From NCBI GenBank assembly GCA_013339895.1, contig JABACO010000013.1:1239595-1303594 (forward strand): a DNA stretch of 64,000 nucleotides, given 5' to 3'. The notes under the pieces were generated by a model. The model ran no database searches. It was given only the letters and a program-made list of their open reading frames with translations, and was not told the origin of the DNA. Source of the stretch: Ephydatia muelleri. Taxonomy: Eukaryota; Porifera; Demospongiae; Spongillida; Spongillidae. This document shows positions 11,329-22,559 of this stretch, one piece after another. Each line of letters begins with the position of its first letter. Positions within the stretch are counted from its first letter, which is position 1. The position numbers and the translations under genes were made by a program.

Positions 11329-12899
11329 GTTGAAGTACCTTTGATGTTCAAGACATACTTGGTCCATGCCACAATCACGTGCAATGGTACCAGGAATGAC
11401 TACAAAGAGTGCTAACATAGGCAGCCTCTAGTTGCAAGTTAAGCAAACAGTAATGTTATGAAAACTATGTCTCCAAACCCCTCGGAAATTGATCCATTTC
11501 TGCTTTTGATGAATAAATGACGAAATACTTAGTTATATTACTGCAATTCAAATCTTATCTATTTGAAAGATTGATGAATAAGGAGCAACCCTGAGTTCAA
11601 ACACGTTTGAACAGTTATTGCGTGAATGCGCCATTGCAAATCTGAATTCTACTGGAGGTTGGCAGACACCAAGATTTGGCGTAAGCATATTTGGAGTGAC
11701 ACCAAAACAGCCTTCAGTCAAGAAGGATTTATGTGCAATGCTGGACTAAGCGTTAGTTTGATGGGGAGGAAGCTATAGACAGCGGTGGTCCTCTTCAGGA
11801 ATACTTTGAATTGCTTTGGAAGAATTTACAGTCTTATGGTTTTCTTTACACTGGGCCGGATGATTGCAGAATTCTAACTCACAATAGATAAGCGTTGAAT
11901 CATAATGAATTCCGTACTTTTGGTGTGTGTGTTGCATTTGCTCTGGGACTCTCCACACTTTCTCTCCCAAGCTGTAATGTCTTATGTTTTGGATCAGTCC
12001 ATGGATATAGAAATAGTTGATGAAATACCCATTAAGATTGTAAGGATAAAATGAAAGAAGGTATGAATAAATTACTGATTGGATACGATTTTTAAGACGC
12101 TAATTGAATTATATATTATACATTAAATTTTATGAAGAAACATGCAGACACCATTAAATCACTGTTTGCTCAATATGAAACTGAGTTAATAGCACAGGCT
12201 ATGTTAACACTGTTTGAAATTAACTGGTCACTGTCTGGTACCACTGCAAGGGGAATTGAAGAAGCAGTTATTGTGGCGTAGTCTGAGTATGTCTTGAACA
12301 TGAATAGTATAGCAACCACTGAGCTTATACTGAAATGTGAATGCTGCTTTTCTTTTACCCCTAACAAAAAATTTATGCAGATGGACGATTGGCCACAATT
12401 GACGACAGTTCAGTGTGGATTGATCTCTAGGTGCCTCTCCTGCTGGATTTCAAAATTGGCCAGAAATTTGTTATGACCAAGATTGTGATGATCGGCTGCC
12501 ACATTCCTCAACATGCGGACCCACATTGTATCTACCGGTCTCATTGACTGACATAACAACTTTTCAGAACAAAATGGACTACGCAATTTGTTGTGGAGAA
12601 GGATTTGGCACCATTTTAGCCAAGAAGCCACACCAATACTTGGAACAGCATAAAACAATGTTTTTTATTTCTTGAATTTGAAGTGTAATTGGTTTGCTGT
12701 GATGAGTTAAATATGGAAAGTATTTCAATACATTTTCATTGGGATTTTGCACGTTGTAGGAGTGAGGATATGTTGTATTTGTTAAGGTTGCAATGTGTAT
12801 TTTATGCAATAAGTGCGCTCGTATTTAAGAGGCAAATAATTTACAAAATTTTAAACTGATTTCATCTAGTTTCACAATGCAACCCATAAACTTGCAGTG
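11329..12899. other. Unassigned stretch with a short open segment
   Basis: One short open frame on the plus strand (about 11609-11750) reads LLRECAIANLNSTGGWQTPR and ends in a stop. I do not recognise it. The stretch 12690-12810 resembles 26200-26340 in the same orientation, including GTTGCAAT(G/A)TGTA. This suggests a repeat shared by both integrase-bearing loci. Confidence 0.4.
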
Positions 12900-13930
12900 T
12901 TTGCTCAAATTGAGATCATCCGTTCAATTGACAGCCAAGTAGAGGTCAAAACCGTGGTAGTTGCTAGGTTTCAAAGGATCATGCTGTAAAGCAAGGTACT
13001 GCAGTTGGTCGTGGTTGAACTGATTGGGAACAGCTGGAACAGTGACCGATCCCTCATCAAAAGCATTAGCACTGTCCTTCATCAACCTGGCCCGCAGTCG
13101 TCTGATACAGGTTCTTGAATGTGGGAAACAATCAAGCCCCTCATCCACATTAGCATAGGGGACAATCCATGTCCAGTATGCATGGGGTGGTTGTTCCAGG
13201 CGTGCAAATGTTTTCAACTGCGCATTGATACGAGGAATGTAAGCAGAACAGGTCAGTTTTGCTGATGGGAGACAATAAATTGCAAGTTTCCATTTCATAG
13301 AACAGGGGTAGTAAAGGTGACAAACGCATCGAAACATCCTTTGGTTGTGAGCACTTGAACCAGAGTGTTGTCCAAGCCCTCTGGTGCTGGTCATGCACCT
13401 TGCCACTTCAATGTTCGCCCCTCCACAATCCAACCTAACGGGAGATGGCCACCCATAGGCTTCCGGAAAAAGCTGAAGTACAGTCTTGCTCTTGTTATTG
13501 TTGGACGCACCAAGGTAGACAACCTGCCTCGAGTATCCGTCGATGCCACCGTGGATAACAACCCTCCATTGTATAAGGCAGTGTGAAGACCGTCAATGTG
13601 TCACAGGGCATTGGAACATGTTACGCTGTAAGCACGGCGAATTACAGAGGCCAGTGGGATTAACACGTACCAGTGACTCTCTCACACATCGCCACACCAT
13701 AACTCTTCAGTACACCCCATTACCATAACGGCACCACTCCTTGGAGAGCTGTGTTGAATAGCTTCTACCACTGCATCAAGGTCAGCATCTGTTATGTCAG
13801 AAAATGTAAGCATGACTTTCAGTTCTTTTAAGTGGTGCCACAATGTTGAATGAGACACTAAGAGAGTGTCAGCACACTCTTGCCAAGACAGTTTCATCTC
13901 TCTCAGAAGTTCAAGCCGAAACACAGAGGG
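12900..13930 (-). pseudogene. IS3-like eukaryotic (IS3EU-type) integrase/transposase remnant
   Basis: From 13924 downward the minus strand gives a helix-turn-helix region (CADTLLVSHSTLWHHLKEL) and then ITDADLDAVVEAIQHSSPRS. Shifted frames follow with VVIHGGIDGYSRQVVYLGAS (about 13480-13580) and PSPVRLDCGGANIEVARCMT, then AHNQRM and a C-terminal region ending near 12924. The first Asp (GGIDGYSR) and second Asp (LDCGGAN) of an RNase H-fold integrase are visible. The Glu block, normally near HNQRIERLW, is scrambled by frameshift. This fits the rve-type integrases Repbase calls IS3EU. The name is from memory of the family, not a search. Confidence 0.7.
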
Positions 13931-14223
13931 AGAAAGGGTTAATTTTAAACTGTCAGCTATAAATGTGTGTACAGTATATATTACGGCTAGAAACCGTTAA
14001 GCAACTTCAACGGTTGTTACTGTATAGAGTTTACACTATTGCCATAATAAGGGGACGAGAGCGAATGACAGATCATCTCACATGGTACACACATTATCTC
14101 TAAACGTGCTAATAAATTATGCACTGCTCGCAACCACTGAAATGTTCTAGCGACTCCCCTCATGGCTAAACCTTTAGCATCGCACAAGGCAATCTTTGTC
14201 CTTAACTGACAGGACATTCATGA
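13931..14223. other. Spacer between integrase remnant and YR retrotransposon
   Basis: No gene is seen. It may hold the 5' flank of the integrase element on the minus strand. Confidence 0.4.
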
Positions 14224-14366
14224 TATATTTCTTGTCGTTTGAAGGTACTGAATTAGACAGGAAATAAGCTTCCGCCGGAATGTCGTTATGACATGGTGAT
14301 TGGTTGAGTGCCACATGGTGGCATGTATAAAGGTGTGAAGTGACGTTGCAAAGTCAGTCTAGGCAT
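14224..14366 (+). repeat. Split direct repeat A1
   Basis: It begins TATATTTCTTGTCGTTTGAA and ends GTCAGTCTAGGCAT. It matches A2 at 17886-18034 except for a few substitutions and a short insertion in A2. It marks the 5' end of the element. Confidence 0.92.
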
Positions 14367-14410
14367 CTGATACGGGAATGCTGTGACATATCTATTGCTG
14401 TATATTCATT

Positions 14411-15120
14411 ATGGAACGGGACGAAAACGGCGAGACAAGCAGTTTGGCATCCGCCGGCAGTTCCGGATCGAGCGGTGGTGGTCAGGGTGTCATTAATGTT
14501 CTGCTATGGCCATCAATAATTCCCAGGCTGAAATAAGGAAGCTACGGGTCGAGGTGAAAGCGGCTCAGGAAGAAGCAGCTGGGAGGCAAGCTACTAAGAA
14601 GGAAAGGCCATACCACTTCCAGAAAAAAGGCCACGAGGAGCAGTTCGTATTTAACGAGGTGGTGGCAGACAGGCTGGAGGAGGCTGAGAGTCATTTGGCA
14701 TGAGCGGCCTGCACTATTACAGAGGGTCCAGCGAAGGATGCATTGGAAAAAGCCAGGGCCGCCGTAAAAGAAGGTAAGGGGCAGCTTGTACACCGACAGA
14801 AGCTGATAAAGGAGGCGGATGGGTTGGACGGTAGTCGCGGAGCATGAGGCGGACGAGCTAGCCAAAAACCCAGATGACAAGCACAGATTAGAGAATACCG
14901 AGAAAGCTGCAGAGAGGAAGATGTTGGCAAGGAAAAGGAAGCTGGACGCTGCAGCAGAGCAGAAGAGAGTTGTGCCTGGGCTGGAAGAGAGGATCAGCAT
15001 CTTCGGCAATGGTGCAAGTTCCGAAGATGCAAGTGGCTCAACCTGTGAGGCCAAGTGGGCCGCCGGTGTGTTATAGCTGCGGAGAAAGCGGTCATTTTAG
15101 GTGGAGCTGCCCGAAGCAAC
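14411..15120 (+). pseudogene. Gag-like ORF of YR retrotransposon
   Basis: It starts at ATG 14411 with a Ser/Gly-rich leader. After a frame change at about 14510 a charged coiled-coil-like region (EIRKLRVEVKAAQEEAAGRQ) follows, then EKAAERKMLARKRKLDAAA. It ends in a CCHC zinc knuckle CYSCGESGHFRWSCPK (about 15070-15115), the nucleic-acid binding motif of Gag. At least two frameshifts and a stop at 14701 break it. The best start is ambiguous. Confidence 0.75.
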
Positions 15121-15123
15121 TCC

Positions 15124-16176
15124 GCAGTACCAATGTGTATCCTTTGTCTAAGGAGATTGGGCTTAGTATGCTAGGTGTATTGCTAAATTTTATCCATGAG
15201 TTTAGCCTTAGGCCCAGTTGCAAGATTCATGAACAGAAATTTATTGCATTACTGGAGTCGCGGTATGCATGGCGTGATAGCTTGGAGTTATCCCCACCAG
15301 TGCATATGGAGTTAGTGTTTGGGGCAAGCTGTCTTAATAACTATAATTCACAACCTATTTGGCATTTCCCATCTGCTGTTAGAGTAGTTTATTCTGATGC
15401 AAGTGATACAACTGACGGTGGGTATATGGTAGAGCATGGTACGCATATAGCTCAAGGAATGTGGTCCTTAGAAGAGGCTGTGCAAAGCTCCATGTGGAGA
15501 GAACTAGTGGCAGTGAGTGGAGTGCTTGATTCCACGGCAGTTAAGTTGTGCAATACCCACATTAGGTGGTTTTCGGACAATCAAAATGTAGTACGCATTC
15601 TTCAAGTAGGTAGAAGGAAGCCTATTCTGCAAGAGCAGGCCTTGAAAGTGTTCAAAACTTGCATCGCTTTTCACATCAGGCTGGAGCCTGAATGGGTACC
15701 TCGTGGCAAAAATGAGTTGGCTGATTTTATTAGTCGCATGGTTGATTAGGATGACTGGCAGGTCAACCCTGAATTATTCTGTAACTTGGAAAATGCATAG
15801 GGTCCCTATTCTGTTGACAGGTTTGCGAATAATTACAACACACAACTGCAACTGGCTAGGTTTAACTCACGTATCGCTTGTCCTGCAAATTTACAGTGTA
15901 TTGGGGCTATGGAGAAAACAATTGGTGGTGCCCTCCACCTGGTTTGGTAGTGAGAGTGGTGCGGCATGCGGAGGCTTGTAAGGCTAATGGGACACTAGTA
16001 GTGCCATACTGTGAGTCAGCACCGTTTTGGCCTTTATTGTGCCCAGATCGTATGACGTTTGCTTCTTTTGTTGTGGCATCCAAGATTTTACCTGGAGAGG
16101 TTTTTCCTGGGAGATCAGGGGGTACCCTGCTAGACACCTCACTGTTGGCGTTAAGAATAAGTTTCAATCCTAGCTA
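15124..16176 (+). pseudogene. DIRS-type RNase H region; RT missing
   Basis: The open segment to 15749 contains VVYSDASDTTDGGYMVEHG, WRELVAVSGVLDSTAVKL and LEPEWVPRGKNELADFISRM. These are the RNase H blocks of DIRS-like elements. A downstream domain continues in other frames to 16176, with HAEACKANGTLVVPYCESAP and FWPLLCPDRMTFASF. Almost no sequence separates the zinc knuckle from RNase H. The roughly 300-residue reverse transcriptase expected between them is absent, so an internal deletion is inferred. Confidence 0.8.
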
Positions 16177-16229
16177 GCGCAGCATTAGTAGTTCGGGTGT
16201 TAGAGAGATGCTACAACCAGTGTGGGTAT

Positions 16230-16545
16230 GGTTTATTGACCAGTGGGTCATGTTTGTCGACCAGTGTGGGTCATGTTTGTCGACCATGCTGTCGACCAGT
16301 GTGGGTCATGTTTGTCGACCAGTGTGGGTCATGTTTGTCGACCAGTGGGGGTCATGTTTGTCGACCAGTGTGGGTCATGTTGTCGACCAGTGTGGGTCAT
16401 GTTGTCGACCAGTGTGGGTCATGCTGTCGACCAGTGGGGGTCATGTTTGTTGACCAGTGTGGGTCATGTTTGTTGACCAGTGTGGGTCATGCTGTCGACC
16501 GGTGTGGGTCTCAGTATTGACTAGTGGGTCATGTTTATCGACCAG
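16230..16545 (+). repeat. 23-bp minisatellite inside the YR element
   Basis: About a dozen head-to-tail units contain GACCAGTGTGGGTCATGTTT. Units vary in the TGTCGAC/TTGTCGAC junction by 1-3 bp, and some are truncated. It separates the RNase H region from the recombinase ORF. Repetitive ORFs across it are artefacts. Confidence 0.93.
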
Positions 16546-16787
16546 GTTGGGTCAGGTTTGTCTACCATGTGGTCACATTGCCATGGGGCATGCCTGTCTA
16601 GGTGAGGCCAGTGTTTGACCTGTGAGACAAATGAGGAACCCAAGGGACCAGGTCAACGAGGTTGGACCGTGTGGCCCAGGTCGACTGGAAGTTGACTGGA
16701 GGAGTCCAGCCACTTTTGGTAAGGCTAGTTAGAGCTGTTGATATAACCTCTCTTATTCCACTGTAGACATACTTACAGCTGGTACTT

Positions 16788-17791
16788 ATGAGTAACTTGG
16801 AGGACCCGGAGCTACGACGACTGGCAGAGGCTCTACCTGACACCATTCTTAGGGGGAAAGCAGACAACACTACCAAGAAGTACCTGAGTGCCTTTATAGA
16901 CGATGGAAACAATGAGCTGAGGCAAGGCAGGAGGGTACCTAGCTTCCCTGCTCAAGAGACACACGTTGTTCTCTACCTGCAACCCTTGAGGGAGTCCGTT
17001 GAGTCTAAGTCAGCTATTAAGGAGGAAGTGAATGCACTGTCCTGGCTGCACCAGGTAGCAGGATTGCAGCCTGTAAGTAGTGCACTGCTGGTGCAGGCAG
17101 CTCTGGCTGGGTTTAGGCGCATGTTGGCACAGCTAAAGGTGCGTAAGGAGCCTGTGACGGCTGATTTTGCTGAAGGCCGTGGTGGACGCTGCAGGACCTG
17201 AGCCATCCATGTCGGAGGTCAGGTTGCTGGCAGTGTGTCTGTTGGCATTTGCTGGGTTTTTGCGTTGTGAGCAGCTGTTAAAATTGGAATGTGCTGATGT
17301 TGAGTTTAACGCACAAGGTCTACGCTTGAATTTTACGTCCAGTAAGACTGATCAGTTTAGGGAGGGTGCATCATTAGTCATTGCATGGACGGGAATAAGT
17401 ACTTGCCCAGTGGTAATGATGGAGCGTTATTTTCAGTTGGGTAAGCTTGGCATTGGTTCACATGATAAGATGTTTAGGGCAATTGTTTGCATTTTACAGA
17501 CAGGGGGATTGAGTTATACATGCAAGGCTGGGGGAGCTTTAGCTGGCTAAGATTGCCCAGCTGGGTATGGACCCAGTGTCGTTTGGTATGCATAGTTTGC
17601 GAGCAGGGGGTGCTATGGCAGCTGCTAATGCAGGTGTGCCCAATAGACTGTTTAAGAGGCATGGCTGCTGGAGGTCTGAGTCAGCCAAGGATGGCTATGT
17701 GAAAGAATCAGTTGACAGATGGTTAGCTGTCTCCAAGAGTGATATGATAAGTTTACCCTGTCCTTTGTGTGTCTATGTTGTTGTGCTGTAG
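16788..17791 (+). pseudogene. Tyrosine recombinase of YR retrotransposon, frameshifted
   Basis: The N-terminal SAM-like region spans 16788-17190 (KADNTTKKYLSAFIDD). The catalytic half follows in two further frames: GFLRCEQLLKLECADVEF (17250-17310) holds the first Arg, and FGMHSLRAGGAMAAANAGVP (17580-17640) holds the H-x-x-R box. LFKRHGCWRSESAKDGYV (17650-17702) holds the second His region and the Tyr nucleophile. The R-H-R-H-Y set seems present, but frameshifts near 17170 and 17540 split the ORF. The enzyme would integrate a circular DNA intermediate. Confidence 0.85.
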
Positions 17792-17885
17792 TCATGGCGT
17801 GCATCCAGCAGTGCTGGCACTAATGTTGGTCATTGGGTGTGGGGGGTAATAATAACCATGTACATGTAGGGCATGCAGCGGGAGT
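17779..17885 (+). repeat. Split direct repeat B1
   Basis: It starts around TTGTTGTGCTGTAGTCATGG and ends GCAGCGGGAGT, joined directly to A2. It matches B2 (18369-18488). Confidence 0.9.
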
Positions 17886-18034
17886 TATATTTCTTGTCGT
17901 TTGAAGGTACTGAATTAGACAGGAAATAAGCTCCCGCCGGAATGTCGTTATGACATGGTGATTGGTTGAATTTGAGTGCCACGTGGTGGCATGTATAAAG
18001 GTGTGAAGTGATGTTGCAAAGTCAGTCTAGGCAT
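17886..18034 (+). repeat. Split direct repeat A2
   Basis: Second copy of A, beginning TATATTTCTTGTCG immediately after B1. Compared with A1 it has a 6-bp insertion after GATTGGTTGA. Confidence 0.92.
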
Positions 18035-18368
18035 GAGATCATGCAGGATCAATCCTTAACTGGTGAGCAGCTGATGAACTGGTGGTGTAACCATGCCATT
18101 GGAGAACACTATCGATTGTGCTTGTGTATTGTGTGTTTACTTAAATTGGAGCAGGATAGTTAGCGGTTTTTGGCCCCTGAAAAAAGTGGATTTTTTCCCT
18201 CAGAGGGTTTTTCCACTGGGTTTTTCCGGAAGAGAGCGTGTGCTCACTCTCTTTAAATGTAGCCTAGATAGGAATGCCCCTTGCTCAAGCCTGCGTATGT
18301 TGCGATAGTCAGCTGGTAGACACATGTAGTGTCTGTTCAGTGTGTATGTCAATGTATGAGGACTATTT

Positions 18369-18488
18369 TGTTGTGTTGTAGTCATGGCGTGCATCCAGCA
18401 GTACTGGCACCAATGTTGGTCATTGTGTGTGTGTGTGTGTGTGGGAGGGGGGGGGTAACAATAACCATGTAGGGTATGCGGCGGGAGT
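18369..18488 (+). repeat. Split direct repeat B2 (3' end of element)
   Basis: Second copy of B, expanded internally by a (TG)n and poly(G) run at about 18427-18457. It ends GCGGCGGGAGT, giving the right boundary of the element. Confidence 0.9.
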
Positions 18489-18860
18489 AAACAATCCGAC
18501 CATTACTTTGTAATTATTATCATTAATAACCCTGTTACAGCCAGGTTTTTGTTTTCCCCTCTCAACTACCAGGTTTCAAGCCTTAGTGTGTATACAGGCA
18601 GCACCTACGAGAGGGGGGGGGGAGGGGGGGCAAAATTCTCCGGGCCCGGGCCAAGAAGGGGCCCGGGCTTTTAAAGGCATGCCCTAGACTGGTCACTAGG
18701 CACGCCCCCAGGTCGTTAATGAATGGCTTGTCCACAAGGGGCCGAGGCACTGCAGATCGTTCCGAGTAGCCCAATTTGTTTCGGGCCCGGGGGCCCAGAC
18801 CGTTATAACCACGTTTTGGACGACTGATTTACACTTTCTATTTAACGAGCAAGATCGAGA

Positions 18861-21060
18861 ATGAGCTACCATAATAAATCAGGCGCCCAGAAAAGAAAAG
18901 AAAAGGCAATGCGTGCTGAAGTCAAAGGACAGAATACGCTTCAACAACATGGCTTTGAAGTAACAGAAGACAGTGAAGGAACGACTGTGAGAAGAATCAA
19001 ATGCAGCAGTGTGCAGCCTAGTGCGGAAGAAATAATAGTTCCATCCCATTCGATATTGCTATTGAAGAATTGAGTATAGAAGACCTTGCGGAGATTCATT
19101 AAGAGGTGCTTCGATCAAAACCAGATGCTGCTGTTAAAGGATCGACCGACGGCCTGGAGATCCATGTTGAGGCCTTAGTGGCAGCAGAAACCAAAAATAT
19201 TGTCGAGGTAGTCGGTGTTGATATAGGAATCTTCTTCAAGGGGGATGTGCCCACAAGAGAAGAAGTAGAAGAAGCTGTTAGAAGAGGTTCTGAAATGCTT
19301 CCGCTACAATTTCCTAACGATTCTTCCAACGGAGCGTTCCCAGTTTCTCTTCTATGTTATAAACTGCCAAATGGAGAAGACATTCCTCGTGATTGGCTAG
19401 TCCGGAGTAAAAGCAAACAAGCATTATTTTGCTTTCCTTGTCGGTTCTTCACTCAGTCTTCCACTGTGAATCGCTCTTTAAGCTTATTCTAAGGATAACA
19501 AGTGGAAAAAGCTGTACGTTAAGTTTCCCGAACATCAAGAAAGCATGAACCATAAAAGATGTTATGTTGCGTGGAGAAATCTCCAAAAGGTTATTGGATG
19601 CAGCGCCACAATTTCACTGCAGTTACACAGAAGTATCCAGAACGAAGTTGCAGTATGGAAGCAACTGTTGCACAGATTTTTACGAGTTATTTTGTTCCTT
19701 GGTGAAAGGGGGGGTTGGCATTCAGAGGTGAATCTCAAAGGATTGGGGACCCAAACAATGGTAATTTTCTAAGGATTCTTAAATTGATAAGTCATTATGA
19801 CCAAATCTTAGGAGATCATTTAAGCAAAGTAATAGAGTCGAATATGAGCAGTGCATACAAGGGTGCCCAAGCCCGTATTATACAGAACAATCAATTGGCA
19901 AGGTTTTGCTCCTGTGCTTGCCATAGTCTAACTTATGCGGGGTGTGTGCTGCAGAATGTTGTCCTGAAGTCATCACTTTTTTGGTATAATCCAGAGGTTA
20001 TATACTCTGTTCGGCTGCAGCCCACAACGGTGGGTAATTTTGCAAGAACATATAGGATGCTCCTTGCACAGCATGTCCAACACACGTTGGTCTGCTCGGA
20101 TTGAGAGTGTTCGGCCTGTTGCTGCACATCTTCCAGGAATTTTGAGTGCCTAAGAAGATCTTGAAAAACTAATCTCAACAGCTGAAATACGATCAGATAT
20201 CCAGGGGTTAAAAACATATGTTGAATCATTTCAATGCATACTGATGGCATCCATTTGGGCAAAGGTTATGACTGCAATCGACTACAGAAATAAATATTGC
20301 AAGCCAGGAGTGCAACTTTGGATGTTGAAGTTGATAACATACAAAGTCTTATTAACAGCTGAGGGAACAGTGGGATGCAATTCTTGATGAATCTAAGCTT
20401 GTAGCAGAAAACATTGGTATAGAACCGGTGCTGCCTGAATGCAGACAAAGGAAGCGGAAGCGGTTTGCTGATGAAGCCTGCATGAGTGTGCAGGATGATC
20501 GTAATTGCAGCCAGTAAGACCATTTTAGGAACAACGTATTTTACGTGATTCTGGACTGTGTATTAGGAAACATGACTAATCGCTATGATTCAATACATGC
20601 ACTGGAGTCTATGTTTGGTTTCCTATGGAAGTACTTAAATATGAATGACAGTGAAGTGGAAGAAAAGGCGAAGTTCTTTGTGAGTCAGTACGCTGGCGAT
20701 GTTTCTTCCGAACTTGTCCAGGAGATATTGCATCTCAAAGCCATCCATACATCCAACTTAGGGGAAAAACCTTTTATCTACTAGCAGAAACATCATTGAT
20801 GGGTTTGTTTCCAAACTGTTGCGTTGCTCTGCGCATTTATTGCACATTGCCCGTTACTGTAGCACAAGCAGAACGGTCATTTAGCGTTCTAAAAAGAATT
20901 AAGAACTAACTTCGGTCAACAATGTGCCAAATGCGATTGACATCATTGGGAACATTGGCTGTGGAGTCAGAGTTGGCAAAGCAGGTAAATTACGACGTCT
21001 TAATAGAATCATTCGCGAACAAAAAAGCGCGCAAGCTGCTGTCGGTACTGCCTTCGAGTT
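18861..21060 (+). pseudogene. hAT transposase, ZMYM1/TTF-finger type, decayed
   Basis: From ATG 18861 there is a basic N-terminus (SGAQKRKEKAMR). In other frames a TTF/ZMYM-like finger region follows: DWLVRSKSKQALFCFPCRFF (19390-19450), then CYVAWRNLQKVIG (19560-19600). The RNase H-fold part includes FCSCACHSLTYAGCVLQN (19905-19960), and the C-terminal dimerisation motif AQAERSFSVLKRIKN lies at about 20865-20905. The order and the C-terminal motif are those of the hAT family that includes vertebrate ZMYM1-like proteins. Several stops and frameshifts make it non-functional. Confidence 0.82.
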
Positions 21061-21230
21061 ATGAATGCATTACAATCATTGCGTATGTTCTTTATTAATT
21101 TGCTTTGCACTACATGACACCAATTGCAAACCTAGAAATGGGCTAAACATTTTGGTTGCATGCAAATATAAACATATTAGGCTAGGGGCCCAGGAAATAT
21201 TTTTGCCCCGGGCCCGGCCGGGCTGGCTCT

Positions 21231-21505
21231 CAGCCCCGGATCCAGCATAGCCTTGGGGGGGGCGGCCGCCCCCCCCATCGCGTATGAAATGCCGCCCCCT
21301 GGCCGCTTTTGCCGCCCCCCCCCCCCCCCCCCCCCCCCCCTTCCCGACGACAAAGATCTATAGATAACGTACTTAAAAGTCCCGATAACTCAGTTGTACG
21401 GACAAATGTCAACGAAGCGGTGGAGCACGACAGGGCAGGTGCGGAGTGGACCCGTTTGCCGTGATGTTCCTTGTGCTCTAGTACAGAATGCGACTTGCCG
21501 ACTGC

Positions 21506-21537
<32 letters not shown>

Positions 21538-21633
21538 TCCTAAGCGGACTGCACCCCCCTCCTCCGTTCGCATACATTGCCGCCCCTCTGGTAAACCGCC
21601 CCCCCCCATAACAAATTCCTGGATCCGGGGCTG
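21231..21633. mobile_element. hAT-type MITE nested in the hAT element
   Basis: A 403-bp element with perfect 15-bp terminal inverted repeats, CAGCCCCGGATCCAG at 21231-21245 and its complement at 21619-21633. The 8-bp sequence CTGGCTCT repeats exactly on both sides (21223-21230 and 21634-21641). It contains two long poly(C) tracts (about 21315-21340 and 21507-21536) and no coding capacity. It must be younger than the hAT copy it interrupts. Confidence 0.95.
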
Positions 21634-21660
21634 CTGGCTCTCGGCGGCCCTGTATACAGG

Positions 21661-22559
21661 ACGCCTCCTGAACTACTTACGCAACACGAGCGATGTGTAC
21701 GCGATACACGTACGTATGCATGTACGTACCAGCTCAGCGTTGATGTACTTCCGACGTCTCCCTGGACCAATTAAGTCCTTGCGGTTCATATGATGATGTG
21801 CACGTGACCCATCTAGGGTGGCCATGCAACTTTGCCTCCCACAGTGCCAGAAGCTGGTACAAGGCAGCGTGCAACTCGATAAAAGTATTTAGGTCAGGTA
21901 ATCGCTCGTCCCGTAGGATCGGTATCAGCGCTTCAACTTCGTTGACGATGAGATACAGCTGGGTCATTTATCGAAATCTTCCAATGTCCAGTAGGCGTTG
22001 CATACTAGTTGTACGGTCGTCTCGCTTAGCCTTTCAAAAGCCTCCATTATTTATAACACAAATGCGGAACCAGAGGTCGTAGAACGGAACCAGGTCCATC
22101 GTACTAGCACGTGCATGGTAATTTGCATACGTACACGCCATATATTTTGTGGACAAAAAGTATGTAATCCGAAAAATTGAAATGATTGCGTAATGCCTAT
22201 AGCAACGCCCTCGACAACCTGGAGAGCTGAAAACGTGAGCTGGTACAAAAGACAGGATGGCTATAAGCGCCATTTAAAAGCAGATTACAAAAGAAGCTAC
22301 AGTTTCCTCTTTTTGATGCAAGTCATTAGGGCCAGCAATTCTTGCCACGGCAAGTTATGGCTGTTGAAAGTGGGTAACCCTCGACCTACCTTTCCTCTTC
22401 GAAGTGTGTTTTCCATGTTCCCAACCGATAGAAAGTTTGAATTCAAGCTAGAAATTAAAGGTAACAGAAGGTACTAACTAGTTCTCGTATGTTCTTGTAG
22501 CCACGATTTTTTTTACCAGCGATACTTACTGTTGAAGTTTATCCTGAGTTGCGGTATTA
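21661..22559. other. Unassigned DNA with short ORFs
   Basis: A minus-strand open segment at 21734-21967 (VNEVEALIPILRDERLPDLN) looks protein-like but I do not recognise it. It may belong to a transposon-associated ORF. No boundaries are visible. Confidence 0.35.

Larger units (their letters stand above)
14224..18488 (+). mobile_element. Tyrosine-recombinase retrotransposon with split direct repeats
   Basis: The order is A1 (14224-14366), coding region, B1 (17779-17885), A2 (17886-18034), unique 334 bp, B2 (18369-18488). This A1-ORFs-B1A2-B2 pattern is the split-direct-repeat architecture of Ngaro/PAT-type elements in the DIRS order. It has Gag-like, RNase H and tyrosine recombinase sequences but no visible reverse transcriptase. 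Such elements insert without a target duplication, and none is seen. The A copies are nearly identical except for a 6-bp indel, so insertion was fairly recent. Confidence 0.88.
18599..21652 (+). mobile_element. hAT DNA transposon (ZMYM1-like transposase)
   Basis: The left terminus is CAGCACCTACGAGAG (18599-18613). The reverse complement of the right terminus is CAGGGCCGCCGAGAG (21638-21652), imperfect terminal inverted repeats starting CAG. The 8-bp sequence TATACAGG flanks it at 18591-18598 and 21653-21660, a perfect hAT-length target duplication. Removing the nested MITE and its duplication leaves about 2.6 kb, a normal autonomous hAT length. Confidence 0.9.

Noticed and set aside
16197..16520. 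Three overlapping Cys/Ser-rich ORFs
   Set aside because: They arise from the 23-bp minisatellite.
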